From NCBI GenBank assembly GCA_948759685.1, contig CAQBGY010000054.1, positions 1-15,054 of the forward strand: DNA of 15,054 nucleotides, given 5' to 3'. Source of the stretch: an uncultured Eubacterium sp. (GTDB lineage: Bacteria > Bacillota_A > Clostridia > Lachnospirales > Lachnospiraceae). Below, one piece after another: positions 1 through 7,412 of the stretch. The translations under genes and the position numbers were made by a program. The notes under the pieces were generated by a model, which saw only the letters and a program-made list of their open reading frames with translations, made no database searches and was not told the origin of the DNA. Each line of letters opens with the position of its first letter. Position 1 is the first letter of the stretch.

Positions 1-1
1 G

Positions 2-853
2 GGGGCGGTGACTTTGGGAAGTATGGGAAGTGAAGGCCGTACCTTTTTTCAGGATTTGGCAGTCATGGACTGGTCTAGCATTCAATATGCATTCTTGGGC
101 GGTGTTGTGTGGAACTTTGGCAATATATTTCTTACCGCAGCCATTGCTGTAGCCGGAATGTCAGTAGGTTTTCCTATCGGTGGAGGCTTGGCCTGGATTG
201 GAGGTATTGTATTCAATTATTTATTAATCTCTTTGGCCGGTCAGACCTATCAGGGAAATCAGCTTTTACTATGGAGTGGTGTGTTAGTCATCATTGTAGC
301 TATACTGATCTGCGGAAAAGCGTACGGAAAGTTATCGTCCGGCAAGGCTTCCACTCCGAAGAAGGGGATTCTGCTGGCCATTATGGCAGGTATCGCTATC
401 ATGTTCTTTTACGGATTGGTAGTGAAATCTCTTGACCCGCAGTATGTGGCGGGAGGAACCGGAACGCTGACTCCTTATACAGGTGTGTTCTTCTTTGCGG
501 TAGGTATTCTGGCCAGCACACCTATATTCAATACCTTTGCCATGAAGCATCCGGTAGAAGGCAAGGCGGTGACCATGAAAGATTACTTTGCCGGCGATGC
601 CAAGACCCATCTCACAGGTATGCTGGGAGGCTTTATCTGGATGGGCGGCATGGTGATTAGTTTTATGGGAGCAGGTGCTGCCAATCCGGCTATCTCTTAT
701 GCCCTTAGCAACGCAGCGCCTGTGGTGGCTATGATCTGGGGAGTTTTTGTCTGGAAGGAATTTAAGGAAGCTCCGAAGGGGACCAATAAACTGATTGCGG
801 CTATGTTCTCCTTGTTTATTATCGGATTAATAAGCATTACTTTGTCAAATTAA
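2..853 (+). CDS. GRP-family sugar transporter (DMT superfamily), 5' end outside the window
   Basis: The reading frame is open to the window edge, so the start is missing; the GTG at 8 is probably not the true start. About 283 residues are visible against roughly 330 for the family, so about two N-terminal helices are lost. Counting from position 8, eight hydrophobic segments lie near residues 28-48, 52-78, 85-102, 120-138, 157-177, 202-223, 228-248 and 260-279. The segments starting GGVVWNFGN and GGFIWMGGM look like the two halves of the internal duplication seen in drug/metabolite transporters, and the GMSVGFPIGGGLAW stretch is typical of glucose/ribose-porter (GRP, RbsU/GlcU-like) proteins. 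It probably imports a monosaccharide across the inner membrane by cation symport; the sugar cannot be read from the sequence. The next gene, encoding a ribose-binding-like protein, starts 7 bp after the stop, so the two are co-transcribed. Confidence 0.8.
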   Translation, partial: GAVTLGSMGSEGRTFFQDLAVMDWSSIQYAFLGGVVWNFGNIFLTAAIAVAGMSVGFPIGGGLAWIGGIVFNYLLISLAGQTYQGNQLLLWSGVLVIIVAILICGKAYGKLSSGKASTPKKGILLAIMAGIAIMFFYGLVVKSLDPQYVAGGTGTLTPYTGVFFFAVGILASTPIFNTFAMKHPVEGKAVTMKDYFAGDAKTHLTGMLGGFIWMGGMVISFMGAGAANPAISYALSNAAPVVAMIWGVFVWKEFKEAPKGTNKLIAAMFSLFIIGLISITLSN

Positions 854-860
854 AAATTAG

Positions 861-1709
861 ATGAAGAGAAATTATAAAATAGGGCTTGTAATGAAGTCGT
901 TACAAGCCGATTTTTTCAAAGTGATGAAAGAAGGGGCCATTCAGTATGCGGCCCCTCTTCCGTTTTTGGATTTGGTTTGTGTGGGAACGGCTACACAGAC
1001 AGAGGTAGAGGAACAGGTTGACTTGATGTATTCCTTGATTCATCAGCAAGTCGATGCTATCGTATTGGTTCCTATAGATTCAAAAGCCTTAGTTCAGCCT
1101 GTAGTAGAGGCTGTCAGGAAAGGAGTTCCGGTAATCAATATTGATATCCGGTTGGATACTCAGCTATTGGAGCAGGCAGGAGTAGAAGTGGCTTTTGTGG
1201 GACCGGATAATTTTGCAGCTGCGTATGAAGTGGGTAAATTATTGGATAAGAAGTTGCGGAATGAAGATAAAGTTGCTATTATTGAAGGATTGGCGGCAGC
1301 CGATAATGCACAGCAGCGTAAAAGAGGTTTTATCAAGGCGATAGAAGAAAAAGGGTTAAGATTGGTGGCATCCGAACCGGCCGACTGGGAAACGGAGAAA
1401 GCCGCCGAAGTTTTTCAGGCTATGTGGATGCGGTATCCTGATTTGAAAGCTGTATATTGCAGCAATGATGCGATGGCGTTGGGGGTTCTTCAGCAGATGC
1501 AAGAAAAAAATTGCTATCTGCCTGTAGTGGGCTTTGATAATGATGCGGTAATGAAAGAATTTCTTTCTACGGGAAAACTGGTTGCAACAGCTGATATTTT
1601 CAGCTCACAGATGGCTGTCCGGGGCATTGAGTTCGCTTTGGATGTATTGGAGGGAAAAATAGAGAATAGAGGGGTTCATTCTACAGCTTACGAAATTATT
1701 AAACAATGA
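861..1709 (+). CDS. Ribose-binding-protein-like (Peripla_BP_4) protein without signal peptide
   Basis: A 282-residue type I periplasmic-binding-protein fold related to RbsB and the effector domain of LacI regulators. The first strand (KIGLVMKSL) begins at residue 6, so there is no room for a signal peptide or lipobox, and there is no helix-turn-helix. Family landmarks in order: VDAIVLVPIDS (about 64-74), KGVPVINIDIRLD (about 87-99), IIEGLAAADNAQQRKRGF, YCSNDAMALGVL (about 199-210) and VVGFDND (about 222-228), which form the two-lobed sugar cleft. No ABC ATPase or permease is nearby. It follows the transporter by 7 bp and ends just before a terminator, so it is the last gene of the operon. It may act in the cytoplasm as a sugar sensor or as a partner of the transporter; that role is inference. 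An upstream start giving a signal peptide is unlikely because the preceding gene occupies that sequence. Confidence 0.75.
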   Translation: MKRNYKIGLVMKSLQADFFKVMKEGAIQYAAPLPFLDLVCVGTATQTEVEEQVDLMYSLIHQQVDAIVLVPIDSKALVQPVVEAVRKGVPVINIDIRLDTQLLEQAGVEVAFVGPDNFAAAYEVGKLLDKKLRNEDKVAIIEGLAAADNAQQRKRGFIKAIEEKGLRLVASEPADWETEKAAEVFQAMWMRYPDLKAVYCSNDAMALGVLQQMQEKNCYLPVVGFDNDAVMKEFLSTGKLVATADIFSSQMAVRGIEFALDVLEGKIENRGVHSTAYEIIKQ

Positions 1710-1763
1710 GTTCGTAGGGAAACGGCCCATACTGAGATATGCACTTAAGGCACCGGCTGTTTA

Positions 1764-1811
1764 ACTTCTTAATATTGCCGGCAATGAGCAATATTAAGAA
1801 GTATTCTTTTT
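1764..1811 (+). terminator. Rho-independent terminator of the sugar-uptake operon
   Basis: A perfect 15-bp inverted repeat (arms 1764-1778 and 1788-1802, arm sequence ACTTCTTAATATTGC) with a 9-nt loop is followed by ATTCTTTTT. It starts 55 bp after the stop of the binding-protein gene and lies just upstream of the hisS promoter, so it separates the two units. Confidence 0.85.
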
Positions 1812-1830
1812 ACGAATGAAATATTTAGTG

Positions 1831-1838
1831 TAATTTTG
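1831..1838 (+). promoter_or_regulatory. Bacteroides-type -7 element of hisS
   Basis: TAATTTTG matches the Bacteroides -7 consensus TAnnTTTG exactly. The expected -33 position (about 1807-1811) is T-rich but not a clear TTTG. Transcription would begin near 1845, about 20 nt before the ATG at 1868. This also argues against a GTG start at 1838, which would lie inside the promoter. Confidence 0.6.
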
Positions 1839-1867
1839 TGGCTCAAAATAAATTAAATAGAATCATT

Positions 1868-3232
1868 ATGGCAGCAAAACCAGGTATACCTAAAGGAACG
1901 AGAGATTTTTCGCCGGTGGAAATGGCGAAACGTAACTATATATTCAATACGATCCGTGATGTGTTTCATCTTTTCGGCTATCAGCAGATTGAAACTCCTT
2001 CTATGGAGAATTTGTCTACCTTGATGGGAAAATACGGTGACGAAGGGGATAAGTTATTGTTTAAGATACAGAACTCAGGTGATTATTTCAACGGCATTAC
2101 CGATGAGGAATTGCTGAGCCGCAATGCGGTAAAGCTGGCGAGCAAGTTCTGTGAAAAAGGATTGCGCTACGATCTCACCGTACCTTTTGCCCGCTATGTG
2201 GTGATGCATCGTGATGAAATAAGTTTTCCTTTCAAACGTTATCAAATCCAACCGGTTTGGCGTGCGGATCGTCCCCAAAAAGGGCGTTACCGTGAGTTTT
2301 ACCAATGTGACGCCGATGTGGTAGGCAGCAATTCTTTATTGAATGAAGTGGAGCTGGTACAGATGATAGACCGTGTATTTGGTAAATTCGGAGTACGTGT
2401 TTCAATTAAAATCAATAACCGTAAGATATTGACCGGTATTGCCGAGATTATCGGGGAGGCTGATAAAATTGTAGATATTACCGTAGCCATTGACAAACTG
2501 GATAAAATCGGATTGGAAAATGTAAATGCGGAATTGGCTTCTAAAGGGATTCCTCAAGAGGCTATTGATAAATTGCAGCCGATTATTTTATTGAGTGGAA
2601 GCAATGAAGAGAAATTGGAAACTTTGAAGACTGTCCTTGCTACCAGTGAAGCGGGATTGAAGGGAGTGGAAGAAAGTGAATTCATATTAAAAACCGTGTC
2701 TGCACTGGGTGTGAAGAGTGAAGTGGAATTGGATTTGACTTTGGCTCGCGGCTTGAATTATTATACAGGAGCAATTTTTGAAGTGAAGGCCTTGGATGTG
2801 CAGATTGGCAGCATCAGTGGTGGTGGCCGTTATGATAATCTGACCGGTGTCTTTGGTATGGATGGTATGTCTGGTGTAGGTATCTCTTTCGGAGCCGACC
2901 GTATTTTTGATGTGTTGAATCAGTTGGATTTGTATCCGAAAGAAGCGGTGAACGGAACCGAGCTGTTGTTTGTAAACTTCGGCGATAAAGAGGCTGCTTA
3001 TTGTCTGCCTATCCTGGCAAAAGTCCGTGAAGCAGGGGTGCGCGCTGAAATTTATCCGGATGCTTCTAAAATGAAGAAGCAGATGGGATATGCCAATGAC
3101 AAGCAGATTCCTTTTGTCGCTATTGTTGGTGAAAATGAAATGAACGAAGGGAAACTGACTTTGAAGAATATGACTACAGGCGAGCAGTCACTGGTTACAC
3201 CGGATGAGCTGCTGGCGGTGGTGAAAGCTTGA
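1868..3232 (+). CDS. hisS: Histidine-tRNA ligase
   Basis: A 454-residue class II aminoacyl-tRNA synthetase that charges tRNA-His with histidine in the cytoplasm. The ATG at 1868 gives the conserved N-terminus [16 protein letters not shown]; an in-frame GTG 30 bp upstream falls in the promoter and is rejected. Landmarks: [11 protein letters not shown] (99-109), motif 2 with [14 protein letters not shown] (about 135-148), the histidine-binding segments [10 protein letters not shown] (292-301) and GGGRYDNL (318-325), and motif 3 [10 protein letters not shown] (about 337-346). The C-terminal part from about 365 is the anticodon-binding domain. Length and sequence fit the Bacteroides enzyme. It has its own promoter and is a single-gene unit; the adjacent sugar and cas operons are read in the same direction but separated by terminators. 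Nothing looks damaged. Confidence 0.98.
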   Translation: MAAKPGIPKGTRDFSPVEMAKRNYIFNTIRDVFHLFGYQQIETPSMENLSTLMGKYGDEGDKLLFKIQNSGDYFNGITDEELLSRNAVKLASKFCEKGLRYDLTVPFARYVVMHRDEISFPFKRYQIQPVWRADRPQKGRYREFYQCDADVVGSNSLLNEVELVQMIDRVFGKFGVRVSIKINNRKILTGIAEIIGEADKIVDITVAIDKLDKIGLENVNAELASKGIPQEAIDKLQPIILLSGSNEEKLETLKTVLATSEAGLKGVEESEFILKTVSALGVKSEVELDLTLARGLNYYTGAIFEVKALDVQIGSISGGGRYDNLTGVFGMDGMSGVGISFGADRIFDVLNQLDLYPKEAVNGTELLFVNFGDKEAAYCLPILAKVREAGVRAEIYPDASKMKKQMGYANDKQIPFVAIVGENEMNEGKLTLKNMTTGEQSLVTPDELLAVVKA

Positions 3233-3247
3233 TGTTTACTAATTATC

Positions 3248-3287
3248 TGCAATCATACCATAAAAGCTTCATTGATGGATGATTGCA
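3248..3287 (+). terminator. Weak hairpin just after hisS
   Basis: Arms TGCAATCATACCA (3248-3260) and TGGATGATTGCA (3276-3287) pair with one bulged base. No T-run follows, so it may be a 3'-end stabilising hairpin rather than a true terminator. A smaller inverted repeat, ATAACGT/ACGTTAT, lies at 3305-3327. Confidence 0.35.
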
Positions 3288-3382
3288 TCACATGGGAATG
3301 CCCGATAACGTTTGCTTTATACGTTATTTGTATTGAAATATAAATGCTGGATTACCTATGTGGATAATCAGATTGTTTTTTC

Positions 3383-3435
3383 TTCCGTCACTACATCTTA
3401 CTGATTCTAAAAGAGATGTAGTGACGGAAATTTTT
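3383..3435 (+). terminator. Strong rho-independent terminator between hisS and the cas operon
   Basis: A perfect 16-bp stem (arms 3383-3398 and 3414-3429, arm sequence TTCCGTCACTACATCT) with a 15-nt loop is followed by ATTTTTG. The sequence upstream of the stem would read as an A-run on the minus strand, so it works for plus-strand transcripts only. It lies 150 bp after hisS and closes that unit. Confidence 0.85.
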
Positions 3436-3571
3436 GTATCCCGCCGAAATGGTTTGTTCTCTTTTTTCCGCGTAGAGGCGACAAAGCGGAATGCCTGTTC
3501 TTGTCGTTGTTGGTTGTATTTCTTGTTTTAAGGATGAAAACTGATGGAGCTGACTTGAAATATGATTTTCT
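3436..3571. other. Non-coding stretch upstream of the cas promoter
   Basis: No convincing open frame is present. The only structure seen is a short inverted repeat TTCCGC/GCGGAA (3466-3471 and 3486-3491, 14-nt loop) without a T-run. It might be a binding site or an inert hairpin; nothing else stands out in the 400-bp gap between hisS and cas3. Confidence 0.3.
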
Positions 3572-3604
3572 TTTGCGAGAGTCTGATATTATTCACTATA
3601 TTTG
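3572..3604 (+). promoter_or_regulatory. Bacteroides-type promoter of the cas operon
   Basis: TTTG at 3572-3575 and TATATTTG at 3597-3604 match the -33 and -7 consensus (TTTG, TAnnTTTG) with a 21-nt spacer. Transcription would start near 3611 and give a leader of about 23 nt before the cas3 ATG at 3634. It is the only good promoter seen ahead of the cas genes. Confidence 0.7.
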
Positions 3605-3633
3605 TGGAATGCTAGCCTTATAAATTTAATCAG

Positions 3634-5859
3634 ATGATAGAGGAAAATCAGTTGATATCCCATTTGTATCAAAATAGGGATAATGGTCAATGGATGATAC
3701 AAACCAATGATGAACATCAAAAGGGGGTTGCTGATATGGCGGCATCCTTCGCCGGGCAGTTCGGACTTCCTTCTTGGGGGCGTGCGCTCGGCCTACTTCA
3801 TGACAAAGGAAAGGAACGGGCGGCATTCCAGCAATACATACGCAAGATGAATGGTTTGCCTACGAGTGACAAGAAGCGCTATGATGATCATACCCATGCT
3901 TTTGTGGGTGGAATATTGGCAAAAGAACTTATGGGAAAGGATGTTTCCCATCTTCTTGTAAACCAAATTATTTCTCATCACACAGGGTTACATGATTTCG
4001 GGGATGTGGAAAACATATTGAAAGAGAGGCTATTGTCCAAAGAAATAAACGAGGGTGACATTAGCATAAACAAACCTTTATTATTCCAAGAATTTATTGA
4101 TTCACCTTTTTCTAAATCAAAGGTTGAATGGAAACACTTTCATCACCTTTCCCGTATGCTTTTTTCCTGTCTTGTAGATGCCGACCGGCTCGATACAGAA
4201 CGGTTTATGGATGTAGAGTCATGGCGGAAGCGGGGAAATTCGGCTACGCTTGCCGATTTGCTTCCACAGCTGGAGGCATATATGCAAAAACTGCAATCGA
4301 ATGCAGCCGATACGAAAGTGAACCGCATCCGCCAGCAAGTGAAAGAACAATGCAGTAGAACTTCTTCAAGCGAAAAAGGATTTTATAGTCTTACAGTTCC
4401 GACGGGAGGCGGTAAAACACTTTCTTCTTTGTTATGGGCCATGAAGCATGCTGTAAGCCATTCAATGAATCGTATCATCATCGCCATCCCATATACCAGT
4501 ATCATTGTGCAAACGGCAGGGCTTTTGAAGGAAATCTTTGGTGAAGAAAATGTATTGGAGCATCATAGTAATTTCGACCCCGATGATATTAAGGACGAGG
4601 AAAATAGGGAAAAAGCAAAATTGGCTACAGAGAATTGGGACTATCCCATTATTGTCACTACCAATGTACAGCTTTTTGAATCTATGTTTAGCAATAAAAC
4701 ATCTGATTGCCGCAAACTGCACAACATGGCAAATTCAATTCTTGTTTTGGATGAGGTTCAGATGTTGCCAACCGGCTTCTTGCGGCCGATAGTCGATGCG
4801 CTGAAAGCGTATCAGGAAATGTTCGGGGTTTCGGTATTGTTTACCACGGCAAGCCAGCCGGTACTGAGTGGTCTGATAGAAGGAACAAATCCTAAAGCTG
4901 ATTTTAAGGGAATAGAACATATCAAGGAAATTATTCCGGAAGAATTTGCTTTGCATGACCAGCTTCGCCGTGTGAAGTTGTCAATCGATGATACAGGAAA
5001 AACATACGATGAGATAGCTGCAAAGGTGTCTGAATATAATAAGGTGTTGTGCATAGTGAACACTCGTAAAGATGCCAAAGAGCTGTATGACCGTTTGCCC
5101 AATGACGGAGTGAAATTGCATTTGTCTAGAATGATGTGCCCTGCCCACTTACACGAAACTATTGGTAAAATAAAAACTTTATTGAAGGATGAGTCGCAGC
5201 CGATTGTCAGGGTCATTGCAACCCAGCTTGTGGAGGCCGGTGTGGATATAGACTTTCCGGTTGTGTTCCGTCAAGAAGCAGGACTCGATTCTGTATTGCA
5301 AGCAGCGGGACGGTGCAATCGGGAAGGACGAAGTGCCATGGGACATACATTTGTGTTCAGTCTGGCGGCAGAGAAGCGAAAGCTCTTCGGTTCAATGGCT
5401 GACTCCAACAATGCTCGGTTGAATTTGCCGGAAGATAGTGATTGGTTTGCTCCTTCTACCATGAAAGCCTATTTTTGTCAATTGTATAGCAGAAAACAAA
5501 CATTTGATGAAAAGGATATAAAGCACTGGCTCTACAAACCTACTGAGTTATGTTTTGAAACTGCATCAAAAGAATTTCACCTGATTGATGATACGAGTAT
5601 AAATGTTATCATAAATTGGGAAAACAGCATGGAACTTATAGAGCAGTTGAAAGAATCGGGGTGTACCTACTCGTTGGTGAAGCAATTGGCGAAATTTACT
5701 GTAGGCATCCGTTCCTATGATTTTAAGCAACTGAAAGGCTATGGGCTTGTCGAAGAAATATTGGAAGGAATATATGTATTGGCAGACAGGTCTCAGTATA
5801 ATAAAGCCACAGGTCTCAGCCTTGATAACCATTGGCTGGAGGAAGTATTAATGATATAA
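3634..5859 (+). CDS. cas3: CRISPR-associated helicase/nuclease Cas3 (type I-C)
   Basis: A 741-residue HD nuclease plus DExH helicase that is recruited to the target-bound surveillance complex and degrades the DNA 3' to 5'. HD domain: His28, His56-Asp57 (LLHDKGK), His86/His88 (DHTHAF) and His115-His116 (ISHHTG), which should bind the two metals. Helicase: Walker A PTGGGKT (256-262), DEVQ (373-376) as the DEAH-type Walker B box, TQLVEAGVDIDF (530-541) and motif VI QAAGRCNREG (556-565). The C-terminal region from about 600 is the accessory domain. All key residues are intact and the length is usual for type I-C. It is the first gene of the operon, 30 bp after the -7 element; the BRO-N gene follows 10 bp after the stop. 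Confidence 0.97.
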   Translation: MIEENQLISHLYQNRDNGQWMIQTNDEHQKGVADMAASFAGQFGLPSWGRALGLLHDKGKERAAFQQYIRKMNGLPTSDKKRYDDHTHAFVGGILAKELMGKDVSHLLVNQIISHHTGLHDFGDVENILKERLLSKEINEGDISINKPLLFQEFIDSPFSKSKVEWKHFHHLSRMLFSCLVDADRLDTERFMDVESWRKRGNSATLADLLPQLEAYMQKLQSNAADTKVNRIRQQVKEQCSRTSSSEKGFYSLTVPTGGGKTLSSLLWAMKHAVSHSMNRIIIAIPYTSIIVQTAGLLKEIFGEENVLEHHSNFDPDDIKDEENREKAKLATENWDYPIIVTTNVQLFESMFSNKTSDCRKLHNMANSILVLDEVQMLPTGFLRPIVDALKAYQEMFGVSVLFTTASQPVLSGLIEGTNPKADFKGIEHIKEIIPEEFALHDQLRRVKLSIDDTGKTYDEIAAKVSEYNKVLCIVNTRKDAKELYDRLPNDGVKLHLSRMMCPAHLHETIGKIKTLLKDESQPIVRVIATQLVEAGVDIDFPVVFRQEAGLDSVLQAAGRCNREGRSAMGHTFVFSLAAEKRKLFGSMADSNNARLNLPEDSDWFAPSTMKAYFCQLYSRKQTFDEKDIKHWLYKPTELCFETASKEFHLIDDTSINVIINWENSMELIEQLKESGCTYSLVKQLAKFTVGIRSYDFKQLKGYGLVEEILEGIYVLADRSQYNKATGLSLDNHWLEEVLMI

Positions 5860-5869
5860 AGAAACGGAT

Positions 5870-6730
5870 ATGACAAAGAAAGAAACATTGAAATTGTTTG
5901 AAGAACGTAAAGTCCGCACCGTGTGGGATGATGAAAAGGAAAAATGGTATTTTTCGATAGTTGATGTGGTGTCAGTTTTAACAGACAGTGTTGATGCAAC
6001 TGCTTATTGGCGTAAGTTAAAGCAAAGACTTAAAGAAGAGGGAAATGAAACCGTGACAAATTGTCACGGTTTGAAAATGAAAGCCACAGACGGTAAGATG
6101 CGACTTACAGATGTGGCTGATACAGAACAACTACTACGTATCATTCAGTCTATCCCATCTCCCAAGGCAGAACCGTTCAAGCAATGGATGGCACATGTAG
6201 CATCCGAACGTCTTGATCAGATGCAAGACCCTGAGTTGAGTATTGAGCAAGCTATGATGGACTACAAGCGACTTGGTTACTCTGACAACTGGATAAACCA
6301 ACGCTTGAAGAGCATTGAAATCCGTAAAGATCTTACAGATCAATGGAAACTACATAATGTAGAGGAAGGTGTTCAATATGCTACTCTTACAGACATTATC
6401 TATCAGCAATGGACCGGAAAGTCGGCAAAGGAGTACAAACAGTTCAAGGGCTTGAAGAAAGAAAATCTCCGGGACAATATGACCAATGAAGAATTGGTTC
6501 TTAATATGCTGGCCGAACTCTCTACGACAAGTATTACTAAAGCTAAAAATCCTCAGACATTGGGTGAAAATATGCAGTGTGCGGCTGACGGTGGTGATGT
6601 GGCTCGTGTGGCACGCGAACAGTTGGAGCAAAAAACCGGTCGTGAAGTGGTAACTCCCTTGTCGGCAAAAAGGTTTTTTGAAGGTCAGAAGCCGGAAGAT
6701 TTATTGGAAAACAAGGAAAACGATGAATGA
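5870..6730 (+). CDS. BRO-N domain protein (phage antirepressor/DinD-like) inside the cas operon
   Basis: A 286-residue protein that is not a standard type I-C component. Residues about 1-110 look like the BRO-N domain of baculovirus BRO and phage antirepressor proteins: WYFSIVDVVSVLTDS, AYWRKLKQRLKEEG, ETVTNCHGLKMKATDGK and RIIQSIPSPKAEPFKQW. The rest resembles the C-terminal region that accompanies BRO-N in bacterial and DinD-type proteins: GYSDNWINQRLKS, KGLKKENLRDNMTNEE, ELVLNMLAELSTT and a final segment with GGDVARVAREQLEQKTGREV. BRO-N is a DNA-binding domain. There is no membrane segment or catalytic motif I recognise. It starts 10 bp after cas3 and its last 8 nt overlap the cas5c ATG, so it is translated as part of the operon. 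Possible roles: autoregulator of cas expression, a captured phage gene, or an anti-phage/anti-CRISPR-related factor. The family call is firm; the function is unknown. Confidence 0.8.
   Translation: MTKKETLKLFEERKVRTVWDDEKEKWYFSIVDVVSVLTDSVDATAYWRKLKQRLKEEGNETVTNCHGLKMKATDGKMRLTDVADTEQLLRIIQSIPSPKAEPFKQWMAHVASERLDQMQDPELSIEQAMMDYKRLGYSDNWINQRLKSIEIRKDLTDQWKLHNVEEGVQYATLTDIIYQQWTGKSAKEYKQFKGLKKENLRDNMTNEELVLNMLAELSTTSITKAKNPQTLGENMQCAADGGDVARVAREQLEQKTGREVVTPLSAKRFFEGQKPEDLLENKENDE
6048..6072. repeat. Perfect 12+12-bp inverted repeat inside the BRO-N gene
   Basis: AAACCGTGACAA (6048-6059) and its exact reverse complement (6061-6072) flank a single A. It encodes the ETVTNCHGL part of the BRO-N domain. 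It could be a hairpin in the mRNA or an operator for a dimeric DNA-binding protein. Confidence 0.8.
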
Positions 6731-7412
6731 TATGGAATATACAGATAAAGAATATTGTCTGGAGGTGTGGGGCGATTGGGCTTGTTTCACTCGTCCGGAA
6801 TTGAAAGTAGAGCGTGTGAGTTACGATGTCATAACGCCATCGGCGGCACGCGCCATCTTTGAAGCGATACTGTTTAAACGCTATGCCATGCGTTGGCAGG
6901 TAACAAAGATTGAGGTACTCAGACCTATTAAATGGGCTACCATTAGACGGAATGAGGTGGGGGCAGTTGCCAGTAAATCACCTATCATTATTGAAGATAA
7001 ACGTCAGCAGAAGAACACGTTGCTTCTGTTGGATGTGCGTTACCGAATTTATGCTAAGTTAGTATTTATTCCGGTAAAAGACCGTCCGAAAGAGGCTTTT
7101 GCCAAGCATCAGCCAAGTGCCGACGAGAATCCTATGAAGTATTATCAGATGTTCGAACGCAGGGCATCACAAGGGCAATGTTTTACGCAGCCCTATCTCG
7201 GATGTCGTGAGTTTTCTGCAAACTGGAAGTATATTGAAAGTACTGATAATCTTGATTATCCCTTAGCCGAAGACAGGGATTTCGGCATTATGCTTTATGA
7301 TATGGACTTTGAGGAAAATCCACAAAAACCGAATGCTATGTTTTATAGAGCCCAAATGAAAAAGGGAGTGATTGTTGTACCGGATAAAGATAGTGAGGAG
7401 GTGTTGAGATGA
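6723..7412 (+). CDS. cas5c: Cas5c (Cas5d), pre-crRNA endoribonuclease and Cascade subunit
   Basis: A 229-residue RAMP-family protein that in type I-C replaces Cas6: it cuts the repeat RNA and stays on the 5' tag of the crRNA. Family features: LEVWGDWACFTRPELKVERVSY near the N-terminus, TPSAARAIFEAIL (39-50), VLRPIKWATIRRNEV and the glycine-rich-loop region GQCFTQPYLGCREFSANW. The start at 6723 overlaps the BRO-N stop by 8 nt; ATG 6732 is the alternative, and the in-frame ATG at 6678 lies deep in the BRO-N gene and is unlikely. The stop overlaps the cas8c start (ATGA). By my unaided comparison with remembered Bacillus halodurans Cas5d, the catalytic Tyr position reads Leu50/Phe51 and the Lys-His pair reads Lys139-Tyr140; see findings. 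Confidence 0.93.
   Translation: MNDMEYTDKEYCLEVWGDWACFTRPELKVERVSYDVITPSAARAIFEAILFKRYAMRWQVTKIEVLRPIKWATIRRNEVGAVASKSPIIIEDKRQQKNTLLLLDVRYRIYAKLVFIPVKDRPKEAFAKHQPSADENPMKYYQMFERRASQGQCFTQPYLGCREFSANWKYIESTDNLDYPLAEDRDFGIMLYDMDFEENPQKPNAMFYRAQMKKGVIVVPDKDSEEVLR

Noticed and set aside
1838..1867. Upstream GTG start for hisS, adding 10 residues
   Set aside because: It overlaps the -7 promoter element; the ATG at 1868 gives the conserved N-terminus.
3305..3327. Small inverted repeat ATAACGT/ACGTTAT downstream of hisS
   Set aside because: Seven base pairs without a T-run in AT-rich DNA; too weak to call a terminator or operator by itself.
6678..6722. Upstream ATG start for cas5c
   Set aside because: It would add 15 residues unlike the family (MKVRSRKIYWKTRKT) and lies well inside the BRO-N gene.
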